64,000 bases of DNA from positions 3,893,850 through 3,957,849 of the forward strand of contig OY735203.1 of assembly GCA_963457665.1 (NCBI GenBank), written 5' to 3'. This document shows positions 24,991-34,800 of this stretch, piece by piece; positions within the stretch are counted from its first letter, which is position 1, and the number at the start of each line of letters is the position of its first letter. The notes beneath the pieces were generated by a model. That model was given only the letters and a program-made list of their open reading frames with translations, was not told where the DNA came from and ran no database searches. The position numbers and the translations under genes were made by a program. The DNA comes from Thysanoteuthis rhombus. Taxonomy: Eukaryota; Mollusca; Cephalopoda; Oegopsida; Thysanoteuthidae.

Positions 24991-25364
24991 ATGATTACGA
25001 AGGTATATAGATGTATGAATGAAAAGTTCTAGCTTAATGATTGGAAGAATATTTATTTTACGCAACAAACATTTCCACGATTGAATTGCTGACTAGCATC
25101 GTCTCTCATCTGATTCTTTAATCCTAATGTACAGAAACCGTTAGTCTACGGTTGCAAATAAACATCCCAGATTGGGAATAACTTTAAAGAAAATACCAAT
25201 CAAAAATTGATAATGGTTGACAATGCTTAAACTTGTAAAAATAAACCTTGATAATATTGTTACTACTACTACTACTACTACTGGTGTATATAAAAACAAT
25301 AACAAATATGGTATCGAACGATTGGAGAATGATAGAGTATGAGTTCAATGTTTCCGTTCGATTT
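24991..25364. other. No gene; short (TAC)n
   Basis: AT-rich. (TAC)n at about 25260-25283. Some resemblance to the family F head (TGACAATG...CTTGTAAAAATAAACCTTGA) near 25215, too weak to call. Confidence 0.35.
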
Positions 25365-25450
25365 TCAGCCAACGGGAAGAGCTGCTCAGTCGAAAGAGCA
25401 GTGCCTTTCCTTGGTAATAGGGAAACGAGTTTGAGTCTCGTCCAGAGCTT
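25365..25450 (+). repeat. tRNA-like SINE head
   Basis: A D-arm-like TGCTC...GAGCA stem is followed 30-odd bases later by ACGAG-TTTGAGT-CTCGT, a perfect 5-bp stem with a 7-base loop at the B-box position. No 7-bp acceptor stem closes it, so it is not a working tRNA. A tRNA-derived SINE or pseudogene is the best reading. Confidence 0.5.
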
Positions 25451-25544
25451 GTTTTGTATTCTATATCTCTGTCTATTCACTATCTTAGACTGGTGGTCCA
25501 AGTAAGTTGCGATCAATAACAATTATAAAATCAAGACGAAAGAA

Positions 25545-25650
25545 AATATCCATCGAAAACTAATTATAACTGACGATGTTCAATCTAATTACAAGAACCA
25601 TAAGTTCAACGATGCGTCCACTATCTGTCTTGGTAGTAGTAATGGTAGTA
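25545..25650 (+). repeat. Family F head fragment
   Basis: ACAAGAACCATAAGTTCAAC, GATGCGTCCACTATC and TGGTAGTAGTAATGGTAGTA match 24064-24120. The body of the element is not found downstream. Confidence 0.6.
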
Positions 25651-26244
25651 GTAGCAGTACTCAAAGAAATAATAACACAAAGCACTAATTTTATACTCAC
25701 CTTTGGTGTCAGTATTTCGAACGTAAAGGCAAACTATCGAATATCAATTATGCCCATGTCTCATTGCTTCGTTTTAGTTGGATTTACGGTGAGAGTTAGG
25801 GTTGGGTAAGAGATTTTACTCGAAAAAACAAATGTTTTATTGCAAGAGTAGTATTAGATTCTGTAAAAAATACAGTCCAGCTACCAGAAACACTGGCCAA
25901 TAGATAATTGCAAAAAAATACCCAAAAGACAATTACCTCACAATTGACAAGTTTTTTTAAAGTTCCTATCGATTAAAATCTTATCAAAAATAGTTTTAAA
26001 TGTTTTCTATCGCAGTTCGAACTAGATCCGCCGATTTTGCAAATCTATCAACTACGCAATTATTGCTGCCAATGTTTATCCCCGTATTTTGATGAAGAAA
26101 ACCCCTTCATGTTGCACAACAAATATGAATTCTCAACATGATATAATTCCTTGCCAATGCACTTAATTCATAGAACGTACATCATACAGTGACAATTTGA
26201 GACACAATTTCAGGAATTAACTACGTGTCTGTCGGTAGACCTAC
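25651..26244. other. No recognisable feature
   Basis: AT-rich unique-looking sequence. Confidence 0.4.
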
Positions 26245-26249
26245 TGTCC

Positions 26250-26431
26250 TGACCTTAAATTGACCTTTAGCGTTCACCAGAGGTCAGTGTCATCTATTGT
26301 GTTTCATCCTGGGGTCAACTTTCACTTGGATGCAGCCACCTCCGTTATATTTGAAAATGATTGCCAAAATTCATCTGACCTCACCAAAATTACCTGATCT
26401 AAAACTGACCTTCAGCTGTTAGCAAAGGTCA
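26250..26431. promoter_or_regulatory. Cluster of AGGTCA/TGACCT hexamers
   Basis: Exact TGACCT at 26250, 26261, 26376 and 26406, exact AGGTCA at 26281 and 26426, and GGGTCA at 26312. That is seven half-sites in 182 bases. Nuclear receptors bind this hexamer as pairs. The sites are spaced irregularly, so the stretch may instead be part of a GGTCA-rich interspersed repeat. No gene lies nearby. Confidence 0.3.
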
Positions 26432-26999
26432 TCCCCACTTATCCGACGTTCATAATGTAGATAAGTTACCCAGATATACATATTTTCAGCTTGTAGAGTA
26501 CAGCCGTTTAGGATTTTGAAACAAAGAAACGACAAACATTTGTTGTCTTTATATTATTAAATATGCAAATAAACATGTGTGATCCAACTGATACGGTTTA
26601 TGTTTAATTGCCATAGTTAGCGTCTCCGTATATATCATGATCTACGAGTCCATGATGAGACTTCACTGTTAATAAATATTTTTTCTCGAATAGATACGTA
26701 CTCATTCGTAAATAGATCAAGATATGAATAAATATGACAATTTTAAAGTCCCAGGGAAGGAAGTCAGAAATATACTAACTAGTTCTTAACCACGTGAAAT
26801 TTGAGCACAAGACTCGATTGATGAATGAAATAGTTTTGTATTTCCCACTGAACTCAGAGGAGAGCGACGTTTTTATGCACTGATTTTCAAATAAGCAAGG
26901 TCTTACCATTCTTCATCCCCCCCATGAGGCTAGAGGTCGTACTCAGCTACGCTTGATTGGTAAAGATAGACAGGACTCGTTAGTCACTCTATAGTCACG
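26432..26999. other. No recognisable feature
   Basis: AT-rich. A TAGTCACTCTATAGTCACG direct repeat lies near 26980. Confidence 0.4.
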
Positions 27000-27400
27000 T
27001 GACTAACATATCTTGGAAGCATGCTGATGTTGGGGATGAAGAATTTAAAAAATTATTAAAAGGATGACGAATAAAAGAGCTACCTAGTCCTCTTGCCTAC
27101 TGTTGGACAATACTCTCAAGATAGGTAGAAAAAAAAAACAAAATACAAAAAAACGAACATGAATGCTAGCCGGCGTAAATCATAGGATCAATTTAGCATA
27201 AACTCACATTTGGAATCGAACCCTTAACTTAAAATCAATTTAAAAAAAAGTTTCTCTCTAGACGTATTTAGAAGTGAATGATAGATTAGTGCAGGCTATT
27301 CTTGAGATAGATACATTGCCATCCAGACAAACTTCGAAACTGAAGAAAGATTATGTTGTCCGTTTGGGTTACAGTTTTGGTTGACGGTTTCTAAAATAGA
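27000..27400 (-). repeat. Family A, near full minus-strand copy
   Basis: In inverted order it has the tail (GTTGGGGATGAAGAA, GGATGACGAATAAAAG), centre (AATGCTAGCCGGCGTAAATC, GATCAATTTAGCATAAACTC) and head (CATCCAGACAAACTTCGAAA, ACAGTTTTGGTTGACGG, TTTCTAAAATAGAGATC). Confidence 0.65.
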
Positions 27401-27640
27401 GATCATGGACCAAAAAATTACATGACCCCTGAATAAAGGGTGCGTGTCAGGGTGTGTCAATGTTGAAGGCTCACTCACTTTGAAAATCCATTCTGAAGGA
27501 GACATAATCCCTAACCCCTTCAGAGCGTCATGATTTCCACGGCACACGAGCCGGGCAGATATCAATCATTCACCGAGGGATTCATTTTATTAAATCCTCC
27601 CTTTTATATTGTCTTTCTTTCTTCTTCTCTTTTTAAATCT
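27401..27640. other. No recognisable feature
   Basis: An 89-codon minus-strand frame from 27296 to 27565 overlaps the family A head and is probably chance. Confidence 0.35.
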
Positions 27641-27649
27641 GCGTTTCTA

Positions 27650-27750
27650 GACTGGGCGTAGATGTTGTGAACAGCGCTTTGCACCATTTGGTTATGGTTT
27701 TGCGGTCTGCTCTCTTGGGGATTGCGGGTTCGAGCTTCGCTAAATGCGGA
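27650..27750 (+). repeat. tRNA-like sequence (possible SINE promoter)
   Basis: GCGGGTTCGAGCTTCGC carries a good B-box core (GGTTCGAGC). An A-box-like GGGCGTAGATGTTGTGAACA lies about 60 bases upstream. No complete cloverleaf can be drawn. Confidence 0.35.
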
Positions 27751-28175
27751 AAGACCAGGCACAACCTAAATCCGATTTAAACTCATTTATGGCTTTTCCT
27801 ATAGATCAGTCCATCTGTTACAAAATGAACCATTAGGTTCAGCGTTCGAATTAAGATAAGGGATTCTAATACTAAATGTCATGCACCGCTAGATAGTTCA
27901 TTTCAACAGAGTTTTAACTGACTTTAACTCATTTATCTTCTCTTAAAATCATGGATATCTAGCTCTGACCATACTGTAAGCGTTTTCCTCAAGTTAACTT
28001 AATTTCATCACAACTGCTTAATTTACAATATGAAAAGAAGCATAAATAGATGGCGGTTATATATAATTTCCTTTGGTATGCTAGTCCTATTTTTGTTAGA
28101 AGTAAGAACTACAATTATTGTAATGCTTTTTTTGTTTCACTGTTGGTGCCATTATTTTTATATTCGTATGTTATT
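27751..28175. other. No recognisable feature
   Basis: AT-rich unique-looking sequence. Confidence 0.4.
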
Positions 28176-28250
28176 GTAGCGGGTTCCACTCGAGATCAAG
28201 CGACAGCAAGTTTCTTCAATACTCCAGCACTTTTCTCAGTATTCTAGTTG
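28176..28250 (-). mobile_element. REL-type LINE 3' UTR scrap
   Basis: GGGTTCCACTCGAGATCAAG, CGACAGCAAGTTTCTTCAAT and ACTCCAGCACTTTTCTC resemble the 'TTGCCTGG...TGACAGCAAGTCTCC...CTCCAGCCCTC' unit of the REL 3' UTR, with about one base in five changed. Very short and old. Confidence 0.5.
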
Positions 28251-28635
28251 ATTTTATTGATGTTAATATATCCTACTCCCACATCCATATAGTATCCTGT
28301 ACACTTGAGTTGAACGCATTTGGGAAACTTCTCGCGATATTTAGAGATATTAGATATCTCGGAAGAACTAACCTACTTCTCGCTTCTGAAAGAAAACTAA
28401 TTATTTATATTCATTTAGATATTTTCATTTTTAAATGTTTGAAATGATTATAGTAAAATATTTGTTATCCTGTAAGATATTCAATAAAAGAGTGACATAT
28501 ATTTTTCTATTTTCTATCATTTTATCTTTCAGTAATGCCTGGTTATGACCAAATCTTTTTTTTCCCTCCACGGCTAATCATATACATATTTTTTTAAAAG
28601 GGCATTTGTGGTCTTTTATTCGGTTATTATTACCA
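28251..28635. other. No recognisable feature
   Basis: AT-rich sequence with T-runs. Confidence 0.4.
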
Positions 28636-28639
28636 CCAG

Positions 28640-28885
28640 GGAGCCATCAAAGCGGCCATCGAGGCTGCAGAGAGGGCCTCCAGATGGTTATGGATCAGAA
28701 GGAGCGATCCGTGAGCCAATGCCACTGGGAAACAAGTAAGGGCTGGATCGCCTGAATGGGAGGGTGATGACGTCAAAAAAAAAAGAAGAGTGTTGATGGT
28801 GTATGACGTTGGAAGACCCAAAACAGGCAATGACCCCAGGGACATCATTGACAATGTGCCCCTGTACATCGTTACATGTATCAAA
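28640..28885 (+). pseudogene. LINE-like protein fragment, class uncertain
   Basis: The plus strand reads HQGAIKAAIEAAERASRWLW, then IRRSDP, a stop, and in the same frame ANATGKQVRAGSPEWEGDDV. A second frame continues VLMVYDVGRPKTGNDPRD. EAAERASxWLWxRR-type segments are, from memory, found near the C-termini of some animal non-LTR elements. The stretch is GC-richer than its flanks and is followed directly by an (ATC)n array, as LINE tails here often are. I could not name the clade. Confidence 0.4.
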
Positions 28886-28891
28886 ACTAGT

Positions 28892-28892
28892 G

Positions 28893-28934
<42 letters not shown>
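28892..28934. repeat. (ATC)n array
   Basis: About 14 TCA/ATC units directly downstream of the LINE-like fragment. Either a LINE tail or an independent microsatellite. Confidence 0.9.
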
Positions 28935-29607
28935 GTTTTCCTTCTTTCTCTTGGTTGACTCTCTTCTTTTTTCTCTTGATCACACACCCCTTTTATTCAT
29001 TCTGTTTGTTTGTCTGAATCTTTCTCTCCTCTTCTTTCCTCCCACGACTCCGCCTCATCACCATCTTTGACATCTGATACCGTATCATCATTATACATAT
29101 ATTAATCAAAACAGCAATAATCACTTATCTCAATTTTATTACGATCATCGAAAATCTCTGCATTTCCCTACACACTACCCTTACTCCTCTTTCTCTTCCT
29201 TCTGTCTCCTTTTTGATCCCTAAAAGGGAAAAAAAGTTTCCGTCCTACCTTGAACCCTTATGGTAGCACGTACACGTATATACGTTAATGCATAAACCAT
29301 CTTATTATATATAGAGAGATTCTACCTTTATCATCTGATGCTATTCCCCGTTCTCTTGCGTCATTCTTCCTTTCAACCTCTTCTTCTGATTTTTTCTATC
29401 ACTCCATCCTCTTCACTATTTCTACCAATTCTTCAATTTAGAAAAATCAACCGCAAAACCTATTCTTATTACATTAAAACTAAGACCAACAGCATCATCA
29501 TTTTGTCTTAAGTTATTGTCAATATTCTTCTTATAAAATACTATTTATTGTATTAGTATAATAAACTGCGTATTTATTATGAGTATTCCAATATCAGAAT
29601 CTACATT
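28935..29607. other. Pyrimidine-rich, with one minisatellite-like unit
   Basis: T/C-rich plus strand. At 29211-29265 TTTTTGATCCCTAAAAGGG, then AAGTTTCCGTCC and TTGAACCCTTATGG match the unit of the 10385-10850 minisatellite. Confidence 0.5.
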
Positions 29608-29734
29608 ATTGAATCACTGTAGCCCCTAAAATAACCTGCACGAACAGCAAGACAAATGAGCTAGACATTCTTCTCTCTTTGAGTGTCTTTATATGTGTGT
29701 GTGTGCAGTTGTGTGTGTGTGTGTGTGTATGTTT

Positions 29735-29772
<38 letters not shown>

Positions 29773-29995
29773 TTGTCTCCGATTGCTCCTGGTCACATTT
29801 TTGAGGCTCCAACCTTGATGACATTCATGAGAATACCAGTAGACACCACCTGAAAACAGTCTTTTTGATTATCAGGAAAGTGTTCTATGGTCATTTCGAA
29901 CCAACTAAGTCGATATCTTTTGCTGGTATGTTTTGTTTTTTGTTTTTTTTTGATGATTTCATATTGAAAATCTGTTTTTCTTAGACAACTTATTT
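29608..29995 (+). mobile_element. Family D MITE-like element, copy 2
   Basis: The left end ATTGAATCACTGTAGCC (29608-29624) has two changes from copy 1. The body holds (TG)n at 29693-29731, (GA)n at 29738-29766, then TTTTGAGGCTCCAACCTTGA and CACCACCTGAAAACAG. The right terminal repeat is not recognisable, so the copy is truncated or worn at that end. Confidence 0.65.
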
Positions 29996-30184
29996 TCACA
30001 AGAATTCCTGATAGAAATCATTCATAATATCAATAGTATAATAATAATGCCAACTATTGGTGTTGCTCTGATTATAACACGTATTTCCGTCAAATTTTAG
30101 TTGTCTTCATATTTAGAACATTTGGCAATAGTTTTGTCTTTCGATTGCCATTTCATTATTTGTTGAAATTTCTACGATTAAATA

Positions 30185-30400
30185 GAACAGATCTGGTTGG
30201 TCACCCAATAGAAACCATTCTGTCTCCAACGTCAATTCGCAGCATGCTGTGTTGGGGGTGATCAAATTGAAAAGATGAAAAAAAGGATGATCAATTAATA
30301 AGTGGCTTCTCTCGATTTTTTTTGGTTGGGTGGGGTGTGATCATTAAAACTTGAATACAAATGCTAGATTGATTTTTACACAGATTTTGTTCATACGCAG
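30185..30400 (-). repeat. Family A, tail portion
   Basis: GATCTGGTTGGTCACCCAAT, AGAAACCATTCTG, GCAGCATGCTGTGTTGGGGG and GGATGATCAATTAATAAGTG match the inverted tail at 33655-33790 and 58705-58830. Confidence 0.7.
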
Positions 30401-30965
30401 ATATAAATAATAGATAATAGATACGTGATTCGGGTATATTTTCCTTGGGCTAAAAGTAATTTCCTACCATCGAAAGGTCCTATCACACACACACAAAAAA
30501 AGAACTGAAAAAATGCCAATGTAATGTTTCTTCTTTCTCTGGAAGAGCTCAATTTCTTTGCACGACTTGTGACCGTAAATCTTTCGAACGGACACACCTG
30601 CCGAATTGTCATTCTTAGAATGATTCGACCCTGGGGCCGAGCTGGTCCTTTCAATGCAAATCTTTCCTGTCTTTGTCTGTCATTGATTGGCTCAGAGAGT
30701 TTGACACAGGCCCAAAAGGCACGCACCTTTCAGTAAATACTTAAGCCAATCAATATCCGGTTGAAGACGATTGACTTTGCGAACTTCAAATGAAGCAGAA
30801 ATGGATTGCTCAAGGGAGGCAACTCCTTAGATAACTGATCTTCGAACAAAGGTAAACTGCAGGTGAGCTTTTATGAAAATAATAAAAAATATTCAACACA
30901 GATTTCTTTGTATTAGTTCCTAGTGTTTGCCAAACTCCTCTGGGATTTTTTTCCCTCTCTCCTTT
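30401..30965. other. No gene; GC-richer island 30530-30730
   Basis: 30530-30730 is less AT-rich than its surroundings and open on both strands for 70 or more codons, but neither peptide is recognisable. Confidence 0.35.
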
Positions 30966-30969
30966 CTTT

Positions 30970-31090
30970 GCACACGCACATGCACGCACACACACGCACA
31001 AACACACGCATACATACACACTTGCACACACATATATATAAACTCACGCCAAACATATATAAACGCACACCAAACACACACATGCATACA
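30970..31090. repeat. CA-rich microsatellite
   Basis: CACACGCACA/CATACACA variants with a duplicated ATATATAAAC(T/G)CACxCCAAAC segment near 31032-31070. Confidence 0.85.
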
Positions 31091-31163
31091 TATAGACATA
31101 AATACTTATCACAAAATCTATCTTTTTTAGCATCTATTACATATGAAATTTGTTTGTGTGTGT

Positions 31164-31201
31164 GCATTTAGACATACTAATATCAATGTATGTCTAAACG
31201 C
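31164..31201. repeat. 14-bp inverted repeat (hairpin)
   Basis: GCATTTAGACATAC and GTATGTCTAAACGC are inverted copies with one mismatch, separated by 10 bases. AAGCGATAAGCCGAAAGCGT follows about 20 bases on, a motif that recalls the ends of Penelope-like elements, but nothing coding is near. Confidence 0.7.
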
Positions 31202-31378
31202 ATATAAATGAAAATGGCTAAGCGATAAGCCGAAAGCGTTGTAATAGAAATCTTCTGGACAGTTCTTACATGAATTAACTACTAAAATACTTTTCTCATC
31301 GTGCAAAATAAAATGTTGCAGAGAATATAAGAAAAAAATCCTTATCTATGGTTTGAGTATCTTTCTCCCCTTCTCCCA

Positions 31379-31384
<6 letters not shown>

Positions 31385-31458
<74 letters not shown>
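31385..31458. repeat. (CT)n-(AT)n array
   Basis: CT run 31385-31420 passing into AT 31420-31458, the same compound form as 19912-19999. Confidence 0.95.
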
Positions 31459-31462
<4 letters not shown>

Positions 31463-32835
31463 GCTTTTTTCACAATTCAAAAGGGAGAACATTACCAGTT
31501 GCTGATGAATCTGATAGGTGTATGTCCTTGTCAGTTACATAAATATATGTATATATATAAAGCAAACCTCCATCTTCTTCTGAATCAACGAGTTAACTTC
31601 CGAAATTAGGTGAAAGAGGTTATGGAGACACAAAAAGATCTTCAAGGCTACTTCCTTTGCGGAAAATTGGGATGGAAGAAAAGGAAAAGCACTGTCAAAT
31701 GTCACGCTCAGAAATAAAATCTAAATTTAAGCTATATGTAAGCGTTCTAACGCGTAAAATAGAGCTCGAAAACATAAATAGATACACTTCAGTAGAAGCT
31801 ATGCAAGTATGCATCCCCGTGCATTATACCTAAGACACACATATATGCGTAAAATGTAGAATAGCATTATTGTCACATTTGTTTGGCTCTTATTTTTCTA
31901 ATACTTCAACCTCAAATCACACTTCAGACTAAAACAAATACTTCCATAACTGCTTTTTGTTTGTTACGAAATTGCCAGATAAGGAAACTCAGCAAAGGGT
32001 GTCGGGAGTGAGGAATTCCATATTCCATATATATCCACTGCCGTCCTAACTGCTTGCGGGATTTTCTTAATGCCCATTTCTTTCATTTCTCCCTGCGTTT
32101 TCCACAGGGTGTGACTCGGACCTGTGCTCCAATCTGCACAGTCTGCTAAAATTTTGGATTAGTTCTTGGGGTGGGGTATTTGTCCTCTACAGACTGCTCG
32201 GTTACCAGTTACGTCATCAATTGAATCTTTGCTGCAAGTCGCAGTGGTAGTCACACACATCGTGCCTCTCTTTCAAAAGAGAGGGTATTACCCTATATCC
32301 AGCCTGGCTAACTCCCAAGTGACGATGTTCATGTTCTGTGGTTAGAACATTCAGGTCAGTCACTCTTTCAGAATACTCCAGAGAAAGGGCATCAGATTCC
32401 CATGGCTATCTCTGACATCGGAGAATGAAAGACCAATTAGACTTTCAATCTCGGGGCTTTGCTCCCCATTTGAGCCACATCTTCTGACCATAAGAAGCAA
32501 ACCCCTGATTTACAGGGTCTAGTCGACTGTGCAGTCGACACAATCAGCTTTCAAACTTCATTGTTCAAGCCGGAGGATTATTTTTCACATGGTTCCGTCG
32601 TCTAAAGATGACATAATCGTGGAAAATTCTCCCATAAAACTAACAGCACCTTAAGCAAGCAGGGGTTAAGAATAGCGTGCTTAAATCACCCATCTCTTTA
32701 TTATCCGTTCGTTGTCATGTATATGTGTATGCTCCCATTTTACATTGGACAGTTTATGTCCAACAGAATGTGATAATTGCAGAGACAATTCATGTAGACA
32801 CATATTTTGCTGACCATGCAAATGAATAAAAGAAA
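31459..32835. other. No gene; GC-richer low-copy-looking tract 32030-32640
   Basis: 32030-32640 is the least AT-rich non-LINE stretch in the window and does not match other parts of it. Stops interrupt every frame. A short palindrome lies at 32522-32539. Confidence 0.35.
32522..32539. repeat. 18-bp palindrome
   Basis: GTCGACTG-TG-CAGTCGAC is an 8-bp perfect inverted repeat around a 2-base centre, containing two GTCGAC sites. Confidence 0.8.
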
Positions 32836-32844
32836 TAAGCAACG

Positions 32845-32940
32845 TGCAGGACTCAAACCATCGGGAAGCAGCCATAACGCCTCAAATTCCTTCTTATCGG
32901 AGGTCCTCTTAGTTCAGCCGGTACAGCGGAGTAGGGTTGA
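32845..32940. repeat. tRNA-like elements on both strands
   Basis: Plus-strand TAGTTCAGCCGG (about 32910-32921) fits the A-box consensus TRGYNNARYNGG exactly. On the minus strand GGTTTGAGTCC (about 32848-32858) fits the B box with one change. They face opposite ways, so no single tRNA is formed. SINE debris is the likeliest source. Confidence 0.35.
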
Positions 32941-33089
32941 ATAAATTGTCTCTACAATCACCACACGCACATAAACACATGTATATTCATAGTTTAGAAA
33001 GCTTCAAAGTTTCAAACACTAAACACTTTAAAATATCTATAAAAATATTACTTCAGACACTTATTTACCAATGTCTGTAAATCTAATTT

Positions 33090-33283
33090 ATGTAAATTTC
33101 TTCAGTTTTTTTTTTTTTTAAGTTTTACATATCCTCCGTCATTGTGGTTCTAAATGTAAATTATCTTTTGTTGGGATCATAAGCTATCTATCATATCGTT
33201 TCGGGGGTTTTAAAAACATAACTGCTACATAAACATTGCACTCCAGCAGTCTTGATCAAACACTGCCTCCCTTGTTATTTATG

Positions 33284-33290
<7 letters not shown>
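33090..33290 (+). repeat. Family C, copy 2
   Basis: TTTTGTTGGGATCATAAG, CGTTTCGGGGGTTTTAAAAA, AACATTGCACTCCAGCAGT and CTTGATCAAACACTGCCTC match 20320-20420. A T-run stands in the lead as in copy 1. Confidence 0.65.

Positions 33291-33340
<50 letters not shown>
33285..33340. repeat. (TA)n array
   Basis: About 28 TA units directly after family C copy 2. Confidence 0.95.
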
Positions 33341-33342
<2 letters not shown>

Positions 33343-33345
33343 CTT

Positions 33346-33654
33346 GGATTGTAGCATGTATATGTTTTCTAATTAAAAACATACATATGGTACAGTTATC
33401 AATTTCTCGGCAATAACGCATTTGTTAGAACATTCCAATTAATTCTCCAATCGACCTTTCAAAAAATGAATACCTGTTTTTGTGCCCAAAAGCATATCAA
33501 AGAGTGCTAAAAATATATTCATGTACGTAGTTAATTCAAAGCGGTAATTCCAGCTTCCTGTGATTAGTGTTCGGATGATTTTTTTTACTAAAGTAGGAAA
33601 TCAAAGGAGGATATTATACTAATAAAGAGAAAAGAGACGGAGGAACAATGGGAA
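33346..33654. other. No recognisable feature
   Basis: AT-rich spacer. Confidence 0.4.
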
Positions 33655-34009
33655 AAAGACAGGTCTGTTTTGTCATGCAATAGAAACAGTTATGTGGACA
33701 ATGTTTTTTGGCAGCATATTGTTTTGGGGATGATCAATAAAAACAATCGGAAAATGGGTAATCAGTCGATTAGTTACTTCTCTCACCTTTTGTTGGAAAG
33801 TGAGGACTGAAAAAAGCCTGAATTGTCAAGATATAAACGTGAATGTTGCTGGACATAAACTAAGAGATCGATTGGGCATAAATTTACATTGTATATTGAC
33901 CACCCGACTTGAAACCTTGGGTGCACTTTGAAAAAAAATGTTTTTTCATGATATGATTGTGTTTATTGAAAAAATCTTTTAGCTTTAATACTATGCTCTG
34001 TAGATATGA

Positions 34010-34040
<31 letters not shown>

Positions 34041-34285
34041 GCATGAATATGAGGAGACTGGGATGGATAGATAGGTAGATACAGACATACATACACATAT
34101 ACATACATTTGCATGAATATGAGGAGACTGGAATAGATAGATAGAGAGATAGATAGATAGATACCTACATACATATATCCATGCATACATTCATACATAT
34201 ATACATAGTCAGCCGTCCAACTCAAAAACTGGAGAAACCTATTTTGATTGTCTTGGTGGACTTCTGAAGAGTAGGAAATGGACAG
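33655..34285 (-). repeat. Family A with internal (CATA)n expansion
   Basis: Inverted tail (GACAGGTCTGTTTTGTCATG, TTTTGGCAGCATATTG, GGGGATGATCAATAAAAACA) and centre (GCTGGACATAAACTAAGAGA, TCGATTGGGCATAAATTTAC) span 33655-33930. The head (CAGCCGTCCAACTCAAAAAC, TGGAGAAACCTATTTTG) lies at 34207-34245. Between them, 34011-34200 is CATA/GATA repeats containing a duplicated ~70-bp block (GCATGAATATGAGGAGACTG at 34040 and 34111). So the microsatellite grew inside the element. Confidence 0.75.
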
Positions 34286-34319
34286 TAATAACAAAATTGA
34301 AAGAAATGATATGAATCGG

Positions 34320-34800
34320 AAATTTTAGGTGAAATTCCAATAATCCTGAAAAGAGGGATCAGCAACCAATACATCCTCCCGATAGTCACCTATGGAGCTG
34401 AAATATAGAACGTAACCAGAAGATAGACTTTCAGTCTGAAAACCAAGCCAAGTGCCCAGGAGAGAATCATTGGTGAACATCATTTGGAGAGATCCCAAAA
34501 CAAACACAGTACATTAGGAAAAAAAAATCAGAGATATCATAGAAACGATTAGAAAACTTAAATGGCAAAGGGCTAGCCATGTTGCAAGAATGTCAGACAA
34601 CTAATAGATTCAATACACTACAACATGGATACCAAGGCACCGTATACGAAGACGTGACAGGCCAAATATGATATGGCGTGACGAACTAGATAGATTCTGG
34701 AAGTATCGGCTCCGCCCATGATCGAGAGGTCTGGCTAATCTGAGGGAAAGTCGATGTCAAACAACAGGTGCTGACAGCTGATGATAAGGATGATGGTAAT
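34320..34800 (+). mobile_element. RTE-type LINE, C-terminal 3' end
   Basis: Plus-strand pieces read NQYILPIVTYGAE, a QERIIGEHHLER-like segment, a RDIIETIRKLKWQRASHVAR segment, and MIWRDELDRFWKYRLRP. The DNA ends in CAAACAACAGGTGCTGACAG and CTGATGATAAGGATGATGG. Several stops and shifts. Closest in the window to 11371-11790 and 62660-63130. Confidence 0.85.

Noticed and set aside
25365-25450. Functional tRNA gene
   Set aside because: The T arm is good but the acceptor stem does not pair and the anticodon arm is irregular.
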